Shown here: positions 45,078 through 54,030 of the stretch, one piece after another
How the letters are laid out: every line of letters starts with the position of its first letter
Numbering within the stretch: the stretch's first letter is position 1
DNA from: Winogradskyella pelagia
GTDB lineage: Bacteria > Bacteroidota > Bacteroidia > Flavobacteriales > Flavobacteriaceae
DNA length: 64,000 nucleotides
Direction of reading: 5' to 3'
Assembly (NCBI RefSeq): GCF_017581965.1
Contig: NZ_JAGEVF010000003.1
Location: forward strand, 186,001 to 250,000
Position numbers and translations under genes: made by a program
Notes under the pieces: generated by a model
The model's input: only the letters and a program-made list of their open reading frames with translations
Databases searched by the model: none
What the model was told of the DNA's origin: nothing

Positions 45078-45956
45078 TTAAATTCTTTTCCAACTTTCAC
45101 CAATTAAATCCGATGTATCTACGGTATCATCCGGAAACCATTTTTTTGGTGCAACAACCATTTTTCTTTCATGTGTACTTAACCAGCAGGCCCACCAAGA
45201 AAAACTACTTGGTGATAAAATAAAATGATCACAACTTGCCATGAGTTCAAGGTCTTCTTTATATCTAATACCATTTGTATTATAATCTACAACTGTAAAA
45301 TTTGTGCCTAAATCTATATTGGTTTTGCACCACTCTGGCTCATCAGAAAAAATGAAAAAATGTAAGTTCTCGTTATGACTCGTTAGATAATCTGCTCCTG
45401 CTTTGAAATAATTATTATCCATAGTTTGAAAGTACCCATTACCCACGTAATCTCCTCGTCTTACATGTACACAAACTGCAGTAACGTCTTTTATTTTATT
45501 TTGTAATAGCTGTGCCTCTGGAGAAAGAACCTCCTTAAATTCTAAATCCTTACGCAACTGGCTTTCAATGTCATTAAAATAAGTTTCGCTTTGCCAATAT
45601 CCGCTGTAAATTGCGTCTTTCTTGGGCGTTGTAATTAAATTATGATCAACAGTAAATGATTTTTCCTTCACTTTAACACAGCCTAGTGACCTCACAAACT
45701 TTATTAATTGCACAACGAAGTTGAGCTTATATTTATTCAGAAAGCTTATAATTTTCGGATGTATAAGAAACGCTTCTTCAATATTAAAAATATGAAGTTG
45801 GTATTCTCTATTTGTTACACTAGGGCTGTTGCTTTTCTTTAAAAGAGAGGTTAAATCTAGCTTAAGACCAGTATTATATTGTAGCGCTATGCGCCTACCC
45901 ATGGCATATTGAAATAATTGATTTCCTAGACCTCCTCTTAACCTAACAACTATCAT
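45078..45956 (-). CDS. Glycosyltransferase family 11 (alpha-1,2-fucosyltransferase-like)
   Basis: A 292-residue protein. The GT11 motifs are clear: MIVVRLRGGLGNQLFQYAMG at the N-terminus, VCVHVRRGDYVG (motif I, HxRRxD), HFFIFSDEPEWC and FILSPSSFSWWACWLS (motif III). These enzymes transfer fucose from GDP-fucose in alpha-1,2 linkage to galactose. No GDP-fucose synthesis genes are in this window, so the donor would come from elsewhere. It abuts the upstream GT2 gene with no gap. Confidence 0.9.
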   Translation of the reverse strand: MIVVRLRGGLGNQLFQYAMGRRIALQYNTGLKLDLTSLLKKSNSPSVTNREYQLHIFNIEEAFLIHPKIISFLNKYKLNFVVQLIKFVRSLGCVKVKEKSFTVDHNLITTPKKDAIYSGYWQSETYFNDIESQLRKDLEFKEVLSPEAQLLQNKIKDVTAVCVHVRRGDYVGNGYFQTMDNNYFKAGADYLTSHNENLHFFIFSDEPEWCKTNIDLGTNFTVVDYNTNGIRYKEDLELMASCDHFILSPSSFSWWACWLSTHERKMVVAPKKWFPDDTVDTSDLIGESWKRI

Positions 45957-46748
45957 CTATTCTTTAATGTATTTATTAATTCCATTTTCTGCCCAAACCA
46001 ATTTCATCTTTATTGTGTTTTGCTCTATGTCATTATTTAGCGCAAGCCTATCCTTGGGTTTTTCGTAGTGGTAAATATGGTAAACAATACCTCTATAACG
46101 CAATCGTCTAGATCGTAGGCCTGCGTTATAAAATCGCATGGCGAGCTCAGAGTCTTCTCTTCCCCAACCTTTAAAATCTTCGTTATACCCGTTTACAGCT
46201 ATAAAATCCGACTTAAAAAATGAGGTGTTACAACCTCTATATTTTTTAGAATGCTTGTGCTTGGCTAAATAGAGATAACTCAATAGCGGGAGGTGAACAG
46301 CCCTAGTCCTTTTTTTTATACCCTTGCTAAACATGGAGAAACGCGTCTGATGATCAGAAAAAAGTTGCTCTAAATGGTTGTGTTGGATATTTACACGGCT
46401 ACCATACAAATACGTGTTTTTCTGGGCAAAGCCTAAATGATCTTCAATAAATCGAGGATGCATAATGCAATCGCCATCCACTTGAATAATGTAATCTCCA
46501 GAGGATTGTGCAATAGCTTTGTTTAAAATTTCTGCTTTTCTAAAGCCATTATCCTCGTGCCATATATGCCTAACAGGAATTTTAGTTGTATTCTTAAACT
46601 CCGCAATAAGTTTTTTAGTAGCACCTGTAGAGCCGTCATCTGCTATAATCAGCTCATTTGGCATTCGTGTCTGCGCATTCAGGCTTTTCAAAACAAGTTG
46701 AAGCGCCTTTGGCCAATTATAGGTTGATATGACTAAACTTGACTTCAA
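45957..46748 (-). CDS. Glycosyltransferase family 2 (paralogue of the gene at 42684)
   Basis: A 263-residue protein: LVISTYNWPKALQLVLKSLN, LIIADDGSTGATKKLIAEF, IWHEDNGFRKAEILNKAIA, VDGDCIMHPRFIEDH (DxD) and GWGREDSELAMRFYN (catalytic ED). Clear similarity to the product of 42684-43499, so the two may arise from duplication and add different sugars. Sits between the GT11 gene (no gap) and the upstream glycosyltransferase (four-base gap), in a four-gene minus-strand run. Confidence 0.87.
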   Translation of the reverse strand: MKSSLVISTYNWPKALQLVLKSLNAQTRMPNELIIADDGSTGATKKLIAEFKNTTKIPVRHIWHEDNGFRKAEILNKAIAQSSGDYIIQVDGDCIMHPRFIEDHLGFAQKNTYLYGSRVNIQHNHLEQLFSDHQTRFSMFSKGIKKRTRAVHLPLLSYLYLAKHKHSKKYRGCNTSFFKSDFIAVNGYNEDFKGWGREDSELAMRFYNAGLRSRRLRYRGIVYHIYHYEKPKDRLALNNDIEQNTIKMKLVWAENGINKYIKE

Positions 46749-46752
46749 CTAA

Positions 46753-47622
46753 TTATTTAAATACAGATTTTATAAACTGTCCTAAATTTTTCTTAAACAA
46801 ATAAAACTGAGACTTATATAATGCCTTTTCTTTTTGCCCTTTAAAGTTGTTGAGTACGTCTTTGATTGTAGACCCTTCAATAAAGTCTAAGTGCTTCCAG
46901 ACCATTGGCTCCATGTAAAAGAAACCCGTCATTTCTTTGTAATTAGTTTCGTTAACAGTGTCCCATTTCTTCATAAAACCATCTAAATCTATATCAATAT
47001 TATGGCCCCAATTAGACAATTTAAAAACTAAATCTTCCCGCTTGCGAGACAAGCATTCGTGCAAAATTAAACTGTTGGTGTAAATAACCCTTCCTTTGGT
47101 CTTACGCCCTACTCTATAGTCTGGATAGTTGGTCGCTACAAAGGTTTTTGTAGCTTCATTAACGTACAAGTACCCCTTATCTATCTTTTTGTAAAGTGTA
47201 ACATGAAATGGTCTTATTTGTACTTGATTAATCTCAGGGTTTTTTAATAATTGGTTCTTTGCTTTTAAAAAACCTACAAACTTTTTAAAGTTTATAAAAT
47301 ACTCATCCGCGTCTAATTGTATCAACCAATTACCCATACCCATTTGGTCTGCGAGCATTTTACGCTCCCGGACTTCGCACTCCATAGTTGTGAGCTCTGG
47401 TTTTGAAAAGTCGTCTTCATAAATGACTATTTTGTCATTAACATCGAATGATTCTACCCAATCAAAAAAAGAATCTGCAATCTCAATTGGCTTTCCACTC
47501 CATGTTTTTCTATTGATATCAACAGCTAAAAAAATAGTATCACTATACTCATAAACCTGAGGGATAGCATTTTTTAAAAGCTCATAATCGTAAGAAACTA
47601 AGAAGCCAACCTGAATCTTCAT
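46753..47622 (-). CDS. Putative glycosyltransferase (GT2-like, DxDE motif)
   Basis: A 289-residue protein. It starts MKIQVGFLVSYDYELLKNAI and has the metal-binding element LIQLDADEYFINF, followed by basic and aromatic segments (YPDYRVGRKTKGRVIYTN, HECLSRKREDLVFKLSNWGH). The DADE element and position suggest a GT-A transferase of the glycan locus, but the N-terminal part lacks a standard GT2 signature. First gene of the run 47622 to 44310, with a promoter at 47628-47660. Confidence 0.65.
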   Translation of the reverse strand: MKIQVGFLVSYDYELLKNAIPQVYEYSDTIFLAVDINRKTWSGKPIEIADSFFDWVESFDVNDKIVIYEDDFSKPELTTMECEVRERKMLADQMGMGNWLIQLDADEYFINFKKFVGFLKAKNQLLKNPEINQVQIRPFHVTLYKKIDKGYLYVNEATKTFVATNYPDYRVGRKTKGRVIYTNSLILHECLSRKREDLVFKLSNWGHNIDIDLDGFMKKWDTVNETNYKEMTGFFYMEPMVWKHLDFIEGSTIKDVLNNFKGQKEKALYKSQFYLFKKNLGQFIKSVFK

Positions 47623-47627
47623 GCGAA

Positions 47628-47660
47628 CAAAATTAGCGTATTCTTTCTACAAACCACAAA
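47628..47660 (-). promoter_or_regulatory. Promoter of the four-gene glycosyltransferase run
   Basis: Minus strand: TTTG (47660-47657), 21 bases, TAATTTTG (47635-47628), a perfect -7 box with acceptable spacing. It ends five bases before the ATG at 47622, so the mRNA would have little or no leader. The same 60-base gap holds the upstream region of glf. Confidence 0.6.
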
Positions 47661-47682
47661 TTTCTTATTATTTTAGCCACGT

Positions 47683-48798
47683 ATGAAAACGTATGACTAT
47701 TTAATCGTAGGAGCAGGTCTTTTTGGTTGTGTTTTTGCACACGAATTAAAGAAAGTTGGTAAGTCTTCCCTAATAATTGACAAGCGCTCTCACCTTGGCG
47801 GTAATGTCTATTGTGAAGATGTCAGAAGTATCAACGTGCATAAATATGGTCCTCATATTTTTCACACTAATGACAAAGCCATTTGGGATTATGTCAACCA
47901 ATTTGCAACTTTCAATAATTATATAAATTCACCAGTTTCTATGTCTAAAGGTAAATTGTACAATTTACCTTTTAATATGAATACCTTTTATCAACTTTGG
48001 GGCGTAAAAACACCAAAGGAAGCTAAGGCAATTATCGAGGAACAAGCACAGAAATATGGTGTGAAAAATCCTAAAAACCTGGAGGAACAAGCGCTCTCAT
48101 TGATTGGAAAGGATGTTTATGACACGCTTATAAAAGAGTATACCGAAAAACAATGGGGAACAAAAGCTACTGAGCTACCAGCCTTTATTATAAAGCGCTT
48201 ACCTGTAAGATACACCTTTGACAATAACTATTTTAATGACAAGTATCAAGGCATTCCTGAAGGTGGTTATAATGCTATTATCGACGGATTGATTAAAGAT
48301 ATAGACACTAAGACCAATGTAGATTATTTTGAAAATAAAGCAGAATTAGACGCTCTTGCAGACAAAGTTGTTTTTACAGGCAAAATAGATGAGTTTTTTA
48401 ATTACGAATTTGGAAATTTAGAATACCGCTCTCTAAAGTTTGAAAGTGAAATCCTAGAAGAAGAAAATCATCAAGGGAGTGCCATTGTAAATTACAATGA
48501 TTCGACCGTGCCTTATACAAGAATCATAGAACATAAGCATTTTGAGTTTGGAAAACAAAACCACACGGTTATAACTAGAGAGTATCCGCAAAAATGGACG
48601 CGAGGGATGGAGGCCTACTACCCTATTAACAACGAAAAGAACCAAGCTGTTTATAAAAAATACAAGGATAAAGCGAGCACCCTACCCAACATTATTTTTG
48701 GTGGGCGCCTTGCAGAATATAGGTATTATGATATGCACCAAATAATAGGCTCAAGCCTCAGTAAGGTTAAAAAAGAAATTGAATCTTTCAATTCGTAG
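47683..48798 (+). CDS. glf: UDP-galactopyranose mutase
   Basis: A 371-residue FAD enzyme that interconverts UDP-galactopyranose and UDP-galactofuranose. Seen: YDYLIVGAGLFGCVFAHEL (Rossmann), IDKRSHLGGNVYCED, KYGPHIFHTND, LPFNMNTFYQLWG, EYTEKQWGTKATELPAFI, RYTFDNNYFNDKYQGIPEGG and the C-terminal GRLAEYRYYDMHQII with FAD/substrate arginines. The length is normal. It heads a plus-strand unit with two DUF4422 genes (3- and 18-base gaps), pointing to galactofuranose in the glycan. Confidence 0.97.
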   Translation: MKTYDYLIVGAGLFGCVFAHELKKVGKSSLIIDKRSHLGGNVYCEDVRSINVHKYGPHIFHTNDKAIWDYVNQFATFNNYINSPVSMSKGKLYNLPFNMNTFYQLWGVKTPKEAKAIIEEQAQKYGVKNPKNLEEQALSLIGKDVYDTLIKEYTEKQWGTKATELPAFIIKRLPVRYTFDNNYFNDKYQGIPEGGYNAIIDGLIKDIDTKTNVDYFENKAELDALADKVVFTGKIDEFFNYEFGNLEYRSLKFESEILEEENHQGSAIVNYNDSTVPYTRIIEHKHFEFGKQNHTVITREYPQKWTRGMEAYYPINNEKNQAVYKKYKDKASTLPNIIFGGRLAEYRYYDMHQIIGSSLSKVKKEIESFNS

Positions 48799-48801
48799 CT
48801 A

Positions 48802-49581
48802 ATGGTAAAAATTTTTGTTGTCACCCACAAACCAGTTCCTCCTTTAGTTAACGACCTCTACCAAACGATTAGAGTTAATCCAGGAACCGAGGAACATTTA
48901 GATGACGCTGTTTTAATAGATAATACTGGTGACAATATATCTGGTAAAAATGATAATTATTGCGAGTTAACCGCAGCCTACTGGATTGCCAAAAATTACC
49001 ATGATGCCGATTATGTTGGACTCTGTCATTACAGACGCTACTTTAACCTTTACAAAAATCTACTGAGTTTTTCACCTTCAACACAAAAACGTGTTAGTTT
49101 AGATAAATTCAAAAAATCTAAATTATATAGGACAACACCAAAAAAACAAGAAGAACATATAGAGAAAATCCTCAAAGATTACGATGTAATTTTACCTATT
49201 CACTATACGGTTGGTCACGAAGGAAAAAAGGTATCTCTATCTGAAAATTATGCCATAGGACATAGAAAGGAGGATTTTGATTTAACAAAACAAATCATCT
49301 TAGAAAAATACCCAAAATATGAGGATAGCATAACAAGCTACCTAGATGATAGTTCGCGCTTTTATGTGGCAAATATGTTTATAGCGTCTAAGACCATTTT
49401 TAATGACTACTATAAATGGCTATTTGATGTGCTATTTGAATTAGAAAGGCGTATTGACATTCCAACAGACAATTATCAAAAACGAATTTTTGGTTTTATA
49501 TCAGAACGATTGACTGCCATGTATTTTTGGCATCACAATTTCAAAATTAAGGAAATGCCATTGTACCATATTACCGATTAA
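48802..49581 (+). CDS. DUF4422 glycosyltransferase-like protein (copy 1)
   Basis: A 259-residue protein with the DUF4422 hallmarks: KIFVVTHKPV, NDNYCELTAAYWIAKNY, DYVGLCHYRRYFNLY, FYVANMFIASKTIFNDYYKW and RIFGFISERLTAMYFWH. Members sit in capsule and O-antigen loci; I recall that a characterised one forms the galactofuranosyltransferase domain of Klebsiella WbbM. Placement three bases after glf agrees with use of UDP-galactofuranose. Donor is inferred, not shown. Confidence 0.85.
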   Translation: MVKIFVVTHKPVPPLVNDLYQTIRVNPGTEEHLDDAVLIDNTGDNISGKNDNYCELTAAYWIAKNYHDADYVGLCHYRRYFNLYKNLLSFSPSTQKRVSLDKFKKSKLYRTTPKKQEEHIEKILKDYDVILPIHYTVGHEGKKVSLSENYAIGHRKEDFDLTKQIILEKYPKYEDSITSYLDDSSRFYVANMFIASKTIFNDYYKWLFDVLFELERRIDIPTDNYQKRIFGFISERLTAMYFWHHNFKIKEMPLYHITD

Positions 49582-49599
49582 CATTAATACCCAAAAAGC

Positions 49600-50421
49600 T
49601 TGAAACTTCTAGTCGCTACACATAAAGACAAATCCATAATAGAAAATAATATTATTCGGCCTATACAGGTTGGTGCTGGGAATACCGAGCAACGTATTGA
49701 TAAAAGCTATTTTCTAGACAACTCAGGGTCTGACCACATAACTGAAAAAAATCCAAATTACAGTGAAATGAGTGCCTTGTACTGGATGTGGAAAAATTTT
49801 GCTGATGAAGATGTTGTAGGGCTAATGCATTACAGACGCTACTTCAATCTATTTCAGGATAACTGGCTGTGTAGAATAAAAAAGGTGCAAAAAAAGGTCA
49901 AATCAAACCATAGGCTTCTAAAAAAAATTGAAAAAGAAGAAGCCAAAAGTATAGCCATAATAAACAACTGGCTGCAGGATCATGATGTAATTTTACCTCC
50001 TCTGCGTACCTACACTGTAAATAAAAAACCTGCAACCATAGCTGAAGATTACAGACACCATCACAGCACTTCAGACTGGGATACCTGTATGGATATTATA
50101 AAAGAGCTATATCCAGAATATGAGCAAAGCATTGACTTACATTTATATAATAGCTACAACAAATTTTACATGTGTAATATGTTTATTGCACCATCTAAAT
50201 GGATGATGGATTACGCAGAATGGATGTTTAGCGTGTTATTTGCATTAGAGGCCAAAATAAAGGTCCCAAACGAAGACCCTTATCAAAAACGCGTTTTTGC
50301 GTTTATGGCAGAACGCTTAACTTCTCTTTACGTGCACCATAATAAATTTAAGGTGAAGCATATCCCTCTAATCCTTGTGGAAGATTATTTTAAAGATAAT
50401 CCGGAAGTAACCCATCCTTAA
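49600..50421 (+). CDS. DUF4422 glycosyltransferase-like protein (copy 2)
   Basis: A 273-residue paralogue of the previous protein: KLLVATHKDKS, NPNYSEMSALYWMWKNF, DVVGLMHYRRYFNLF, FYMCNMFIAPSKWMMDYAEW and RVFAFMAERLTSLYVHH. The start is TTG at 49600; the next residues KLLVATHK match the start of copy 1, so an internal start is unlikely. An extra basic stretch (~88-108) is absent from copy 1. The pair may add successive galactofuranose residues in different linkages; this is inference. Confidence 0.83.
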   Translation: MKLLVATHKDKSIIENNIIRPIQVGAGNTEQRIDKSYFLDNSGSDHITEKNPNYSEMSALYWMWKNFADEDVVGLMHYRRYFNLFQDNWLCRIKKVQKKVKSNHRLLKKIEKEEAKSIAIINNWLQDHDVILPPLRTYTVNKKPATIAEDYRHHHSTSDWDTCMDIIKELYPEYEQSIDLHLYNSYNKFYMCNMFIAPSKWMMDYAEWMFSVLFALEAKIKVPNEDPYQKRVFAFMAERLTSLYVHHNKFKVKHIPLILVEDYFKDNPEVTHP

Positions 50422-50496
50422 TAAGTTAATGAAATTCCACAGAACTACTACTGATATTTCAGCCAAATCCCATTTCATTAGGTAAAGCCTAAATCG

Positions 50497-50504
50497 TATC
50501 TTTG
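50497..50504 (+). promoter_or_regulatory. -7 box of the CCA-adding enzyme gene
   Basis: TATCTTTG, a perfect TAnnTTTG match, 49 bases before the ATG at 50554. No clear -33 TTG at standard spacing. Confidence 0.5.
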
Positions 50505-50553
50505 CATGGCTTTATTAAGCCACGACATCCCAATCAAAACATAGTCGGATTAA

Positions 50554-51981
50554 ATGAATTATAAGCACGCTTTACATAAAGATATTTTTAAGTCCGTATC
50601 CCAGTCTGCGCTGGAGCTTGGTGTGGATTGTTACGTCATTGGAGGGTTTGTAAGGGACTTAATACTTAAACGTGATCATTCTAAAGATATTGACATTGTC
50701 GCCGTTGGCAGTGGTATTGAATTAGCATCGAAAGTTGCCGAATCCTTACCTCATAAACCAAAAGTTCAGATTTTTAAAACCTATGGTACTGCAATGCTGA
50801 GATATGATGATATCGATGTAGAATTTGTAGGAGCAAGAAAAGAAAGCTACAATAAAGATAGTAGAAATCCCATTGTAGAAACAGGTAGCTTAGCAGACGA
50901 TCAAAACCGACGAGATTTCACCATTAATGCAATGGCATTAAGCCTCAATGAAGCCAACTATGGTGACCTATTAGATCCTTTTAATGGTATTTCGGACCTC
51001 GAAAAGGGTTTGATTAAAACACCATTAGACCCAGATATTACCTTTAGTGACGACCCTTTGCGTATGCTACGTGCTATTCGGTTTGCAACACAACTCAATT
51101 TTAGAATAGATGAAGCCTCATTTAATGCTATAAAAAGAAACAAGCATCGAATTAAAATAATTACCAAAGAGCGTATTGTAGTTGAACTCCACAAAATTCT
51201 AGAAACATCACATCCATCAATTGGGTTTATACTTTTAGAAAAAACGGGACTTTTAGAATTTATGTTACCAGAGCTCACAGCTCTTAAGGGTATTGAAGAA
51301 GTCGAAGGTCAACGCCATAAAGATAACTTCTACCATACCTTAGAAGTGGTTGATAACATTGCCAAAACAACTAACAATCTGTGGTTACGATGGGCCGCTC
51401 TATTGCACGATATTGGCAAGGCACCAACGAAAAAATTCACCAAAAAACAGGGTTGGACCTTCCATGCCCATGAGTTTGTAGGGTCAAAAATGACATACAA
51501 ATTATTTAAACGTCTTAAAATGCCATTGAATGAGAAAATGAAATTTGTTCAGAAAATGGTTTTAATGAGCTCAAGACCGATTGCATTAGCATCGGATGTT
51601 ACGGACTCTGCCGTGCGGCGCCTCATCTTTGATGCTGGTGACCATGTTGAGGATTTAATGACGCTCTGTGAGGCGGATATCACTACAAAAAACCCAAAAC
51701 GCTTCAAAAAATATCACAACAACTTTAAGGTGGTACGGGAAAAAATTCTTGAGGTTGAAGAACGCGACCGAGTTAGAAATTTTCAGCCACCTGTAACTGG
51801 AGAAGAAATTATGAAAGCGTTTAATTTAAAGCCGTCTCGCGAAATAGGCACCATAAAAGAGACCATAAAAGAAGCTATTTTGGATGGTAAAATTCCAAAT
51901 GAGCACAGTGCCGCGTACCAACTGATGTTAGAAAAGGGAAAAGAATTAGGATTAAGCTATGATGATGAAAAAGAGATTTAG
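50554..51981 (+). CDS. CCA tRNA nucleotidyltransferase with HD domain
   Basis: A 475-residue cytosolic enzyme that builds or repairs the 3' CCA of tRNA. Class II polymerase head: [28 protein letters not shown] (catalytic DxD), [11 protein letters not shown] and [18 protein letters not shown]. The HD domain shows [16 protein letters not shown] and [15 protein letters not shown]. It could be a full CCA-adding or a separate A-adding enzyme; no second copy is in the window. Its end overlaps the ctaA-like gene by 23 bases. Confidence 0.93.
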   Translation: MNYKHALHKDIFKSVSQSALELGVDCYVIGGFVRDLILKRDHSKDIDIVAVGSGIELASKVAESLPHKPKVQIFKTYGTAMLRYDDIDVEFVGARKESYNKDSRNPIVETGSLADDQNRRDFTINAMALSLNEANYGDLLDPFNGISDLEKGLIKTPLDPDITFSDDPLRMLRAIRFATQLNFRIDEASFNAIKRNKHRIKIITKERIVVELHKILETSHPSIGFILLEKTGLLEFMLPELTALKGIEEVEGQRHKDNFYHTLEVVDNIAKTTNNLWLRWAALLHDIGKAPTKKFTKKQGWTFHAHEFVGSKMTYKLFKRLKMPLNEKMKFVQKMVLMSSRPIALASDVTDSAVRRLIFDAGDHVEDLMTLCEADITTKNPKRFKKYHNNFKVVREKILEVEERDRVRNFQPPVTGEEIMKAFNLKPSREIGTIKETIKEAILDGKIPNEHSAAYQLMLEKGKELGLSYDDEKEI

Positions 51982-52996
51982 GAAGACTGCAAAAGTAGCC
52001 TTGGTTTTGGTCTATTTAGTAATAGCCGCAGGTGCTATTGTAAGAATGACAGGTTCTGGAATGGGCTGTCCGGACTGGCCCAAATGTTTTGGATACTATA
52101 TTCCACCAACAGACGTTGAAGATTTGCAGTTTAAACCCAATCACCAATATGAGAAAGGGATTGTAATTATTGTTAATGAGGAATTACAAGTCGCTAAAAC
52201 AGATTTTGTTTCAGGAGACAACCTAGACCTGACTAATTGGGAGACCTACACAGCGCATGATTATGCCATTTTTAACCCAGTTCATACTTGGGTAGAATAT
52301 ATTAACAGGTTACTCGGAGCTTTATCTGGTTTGCCCATACTTCTATTTACCATAATGGCTATATGGTTATGGAAAGACAGGAAACGCTTTCTCATTCTGT
52401 CTTTGCTAACCGTCTTCGGCATGGGTTTCCAAGCGTGGTTAGGAAAAACTGTTGTGGATTCTAATTTAGCACCCTATAAAATAACAACGCACATGGTGAT
52501 GGCTTTAGTTATCGTTGCCATTATACTATATCTCATTTTCATTGCTAAATCTCAGTTTAAGAACCAAAAATTTAATTTACCCTTCAGAAACATTATTATT
52601 ATTGCCACCCTATTGACCTTAGTTCAGATTATTTTAGGAACACAGGTGAGACAATTTGTAGATGTTCAAAATAAATTAAGTGGCTATCTCAATTGGGATT
52701 TCAGTGAACTGGCTCCCATAAATTTTTATGTACACCGCAGCTTATCCATTGCTGTACTTTTATTAAATGGATGGCTATTTTGGACTAATAGAACTATGCA
52801 TCTTGGTTACAACAAAATAAATTTAGTTATGCTCTGCATAGGCCTTGAAATTGTAACCGGAATTGCCATGTACTATTTTAATTTCCCTTTCTCAACACAA
52901 CCGATTCATCTATTGATTGCTGCTATTTTAATAGGCATTCAATTCTATATTATTTTAGAAAGCAGTAGAATAAAGACCACCTTAAATGCAACTTAA
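51959..52996 (+). CDS. ctaA: Heme A synthase, COX15/CtaA family
   Basis: A 345-residue inner-membrane protein with about eight helices that oxidises heme O to heme A for cytochrome oxidase. Seen: [20 protein letters not shown] followed by [29 protein letters not shown] (heme-ligand His), [26 protein letters not shown] and [15 protein letters not shown]. The ~40-residue loop after [10 protein letters not shown] is longer than in Bacillus CtaA. It starts inside the CCA gene (three consecutive ATGs at 51959-51967). Confidence 0.9.
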   Translation: MMMKKRFRKTAKVALVLVYLVIAAGAIVRMTGSGMGCPDWPKCFGYYIPPTDVEDLQFKPNHQYEKGIVIIVNEELQVAKTDFVSGDNLDLTNWETYTAHDYAIFNPVHTWVEYINRLLGALSGLPILLFTIMAIWLWKDRKRFLILSLLTVFGMGFQAWLGKTVVDSNLAPYKITTHMVMALVIVAIILYLIFIAKSQFKNQKFNLPFRNIIIIATLLTLVQIILGTQVRQFVDVQNKLSGYLNWDFSELAPINFYVHRSLSIAVLLLNGWLFWTNRTMHLGYNKINLVMLCIGLEIVTGIAMYYFNFPFSTQPIHLLIAAILIGIQFYIILESSRIKTTLNAT

Positions 52997-53025
52997 ATTG
53001 TATATTTAATCTAGAAAACACACCC

Positions 53026-53544
53026 ATGATATACCGATTTAGAGTCATCTTAGACAACGATACCAAGGAAGAAGATGTATTCCGCGATTTAGAAATTCGC
53101 GAGAGTGACACTATGGAAGACCTACATAATATCATCACACAATCCTTTGGTTTTGATGGTATGGAAATGGCATCTTTTTATATCAGTGATGAAGAATGGA
53201 ACCAAGGTGAGGAAATTGCCATGTTTGATATGAGCGAAGCTGAAAATAAAGTCAAAGTAATGGCCAGTACCATAATTAAGGACGTTGCGCACGAAGCGTC
53301 ACCCAAACTCATTTATGTCTACGACTTCTTAAACATGTGGACCTTCTACGTAGAATTGGCCGAAATTGTAGAAGAAGCTCAAGGTACTGACTACCCTAAC
53401 CTCATGTTTGTGCATGGCCAAATCCCAGATAGTGCACCAGAAAAATCCTTTGAAGCCGAAAACTTAGATGATTTTAACGAGTTTGAAGACGATTTGGATG
53501 TGGATGACTTTGAGAATCTCGATTTTGACGAAAATTGGAATTAG
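53026..53544 (+). CDS. pRiA4b ORF-3-like (TnpR-associated) family protein
   Basis: A 172-residue protein: IYRFRVILDNDTKEEDVFRD, DTMEDLHNIITQSFGFDGM, MASFYISDEEWNQGEEI and LIYVYDFLNMWTFYVEL fit the plasmid pRiA4b ORF-3-like family. The last ~45 residues are almost all acidic. Function unknown; the family name reflects a plasmid member, not proof of mobility. No IS ends or transposase genes are near. Converges with the DUF805 gene, 10 bases apart. Confidence 0.82.
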   Translation: MIYRFRVILDNDTKEEDVFRDLEIRESDTMEDLHNIITQSFGFDGMEMASFYISDEEWNQGEEIAMFDMSEAENKVKVMASTIIKDVAHEASPKLIYVYDFLNMWTFYVELAEIVEEAQGTDYPNLMFVHGQIPDSAPEKSFEAENLDDFNEFEDDLDVDDFENLDFDENWN

Positions 53545-53554
53545 ACGCTATCCT

Positions 53555-53878
53555 TCAAAATGGTTTCTGTCTTTCTGAATTAGAATTTTTGGGAGCTGTT
53601 GCCAATAAAACGCCTGCAATTGGCACCAAAAACAACCACTTGTTATAGCCTGCGTCATTTAAACGTCTAAATCCTAAAGTGGTTAACGGAATGCACAAAG
53701 CAACTCGTGCCCAAAATTCAAACGCCCTACTTAGGTCGAAATGTCCACGGATAAGAATCCAAACAGGATAAATGACAAACCAGGTAAACAAAAAGAAATA
53801 CCAAAATTCTTTTAGACTGGCCTTGCCTTTAATATCAAAAATATGTCTAAATGGTTTGAGGATGTAACTCATCTTCAT
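53555..53878 (-). CDS. DUF805 membrane protein
   Basis: A 107-residue protein with about three hydrophobic helices. The pattern GKASLKEFWYFFLFTW, then LCIPLTTLGFRRLNDAGYNKW and a final helix ending VLLATAPKNSN is that of DUF805 (YhaH-like) inner-membrane proteins, whose role is unknown. The Met at residue 3 could be the start. Monocistronic. Confidence 0.85.
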   Translation of the reverse strand: MKMSYILKPFRHIFDIKGKASLKEFWYFFLFTWFVIYPVWILIRGHFDLSRAFEFWARVALCIPLTTLGFRRLNDAGYNKWLFLVPIAGVLLATAPKNSNSERQKPF

Positions 53879-54030
53879 TCGTTTAACTCAAAATTAAAAA
53901 AATTGTTAGTATTTAAAAAATCTGTCAAAACCTTAATTAATAGCTTTCTTTTAAGTTCAGATTCCATTGATTTGTAACAAAAAAAAAGTTCACTCGTCTT
54001 ATGAATAACTAATCAAAAAACCAATCCACT

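Noticed and set aside
53026..53544. Mobile-element remnant suggested by the pRiA4b ORF-3 family name
   Set aside because: No inverted repeats, target-site duplication, transposase or resolvase gene is near, and base composition matches the neighbours.
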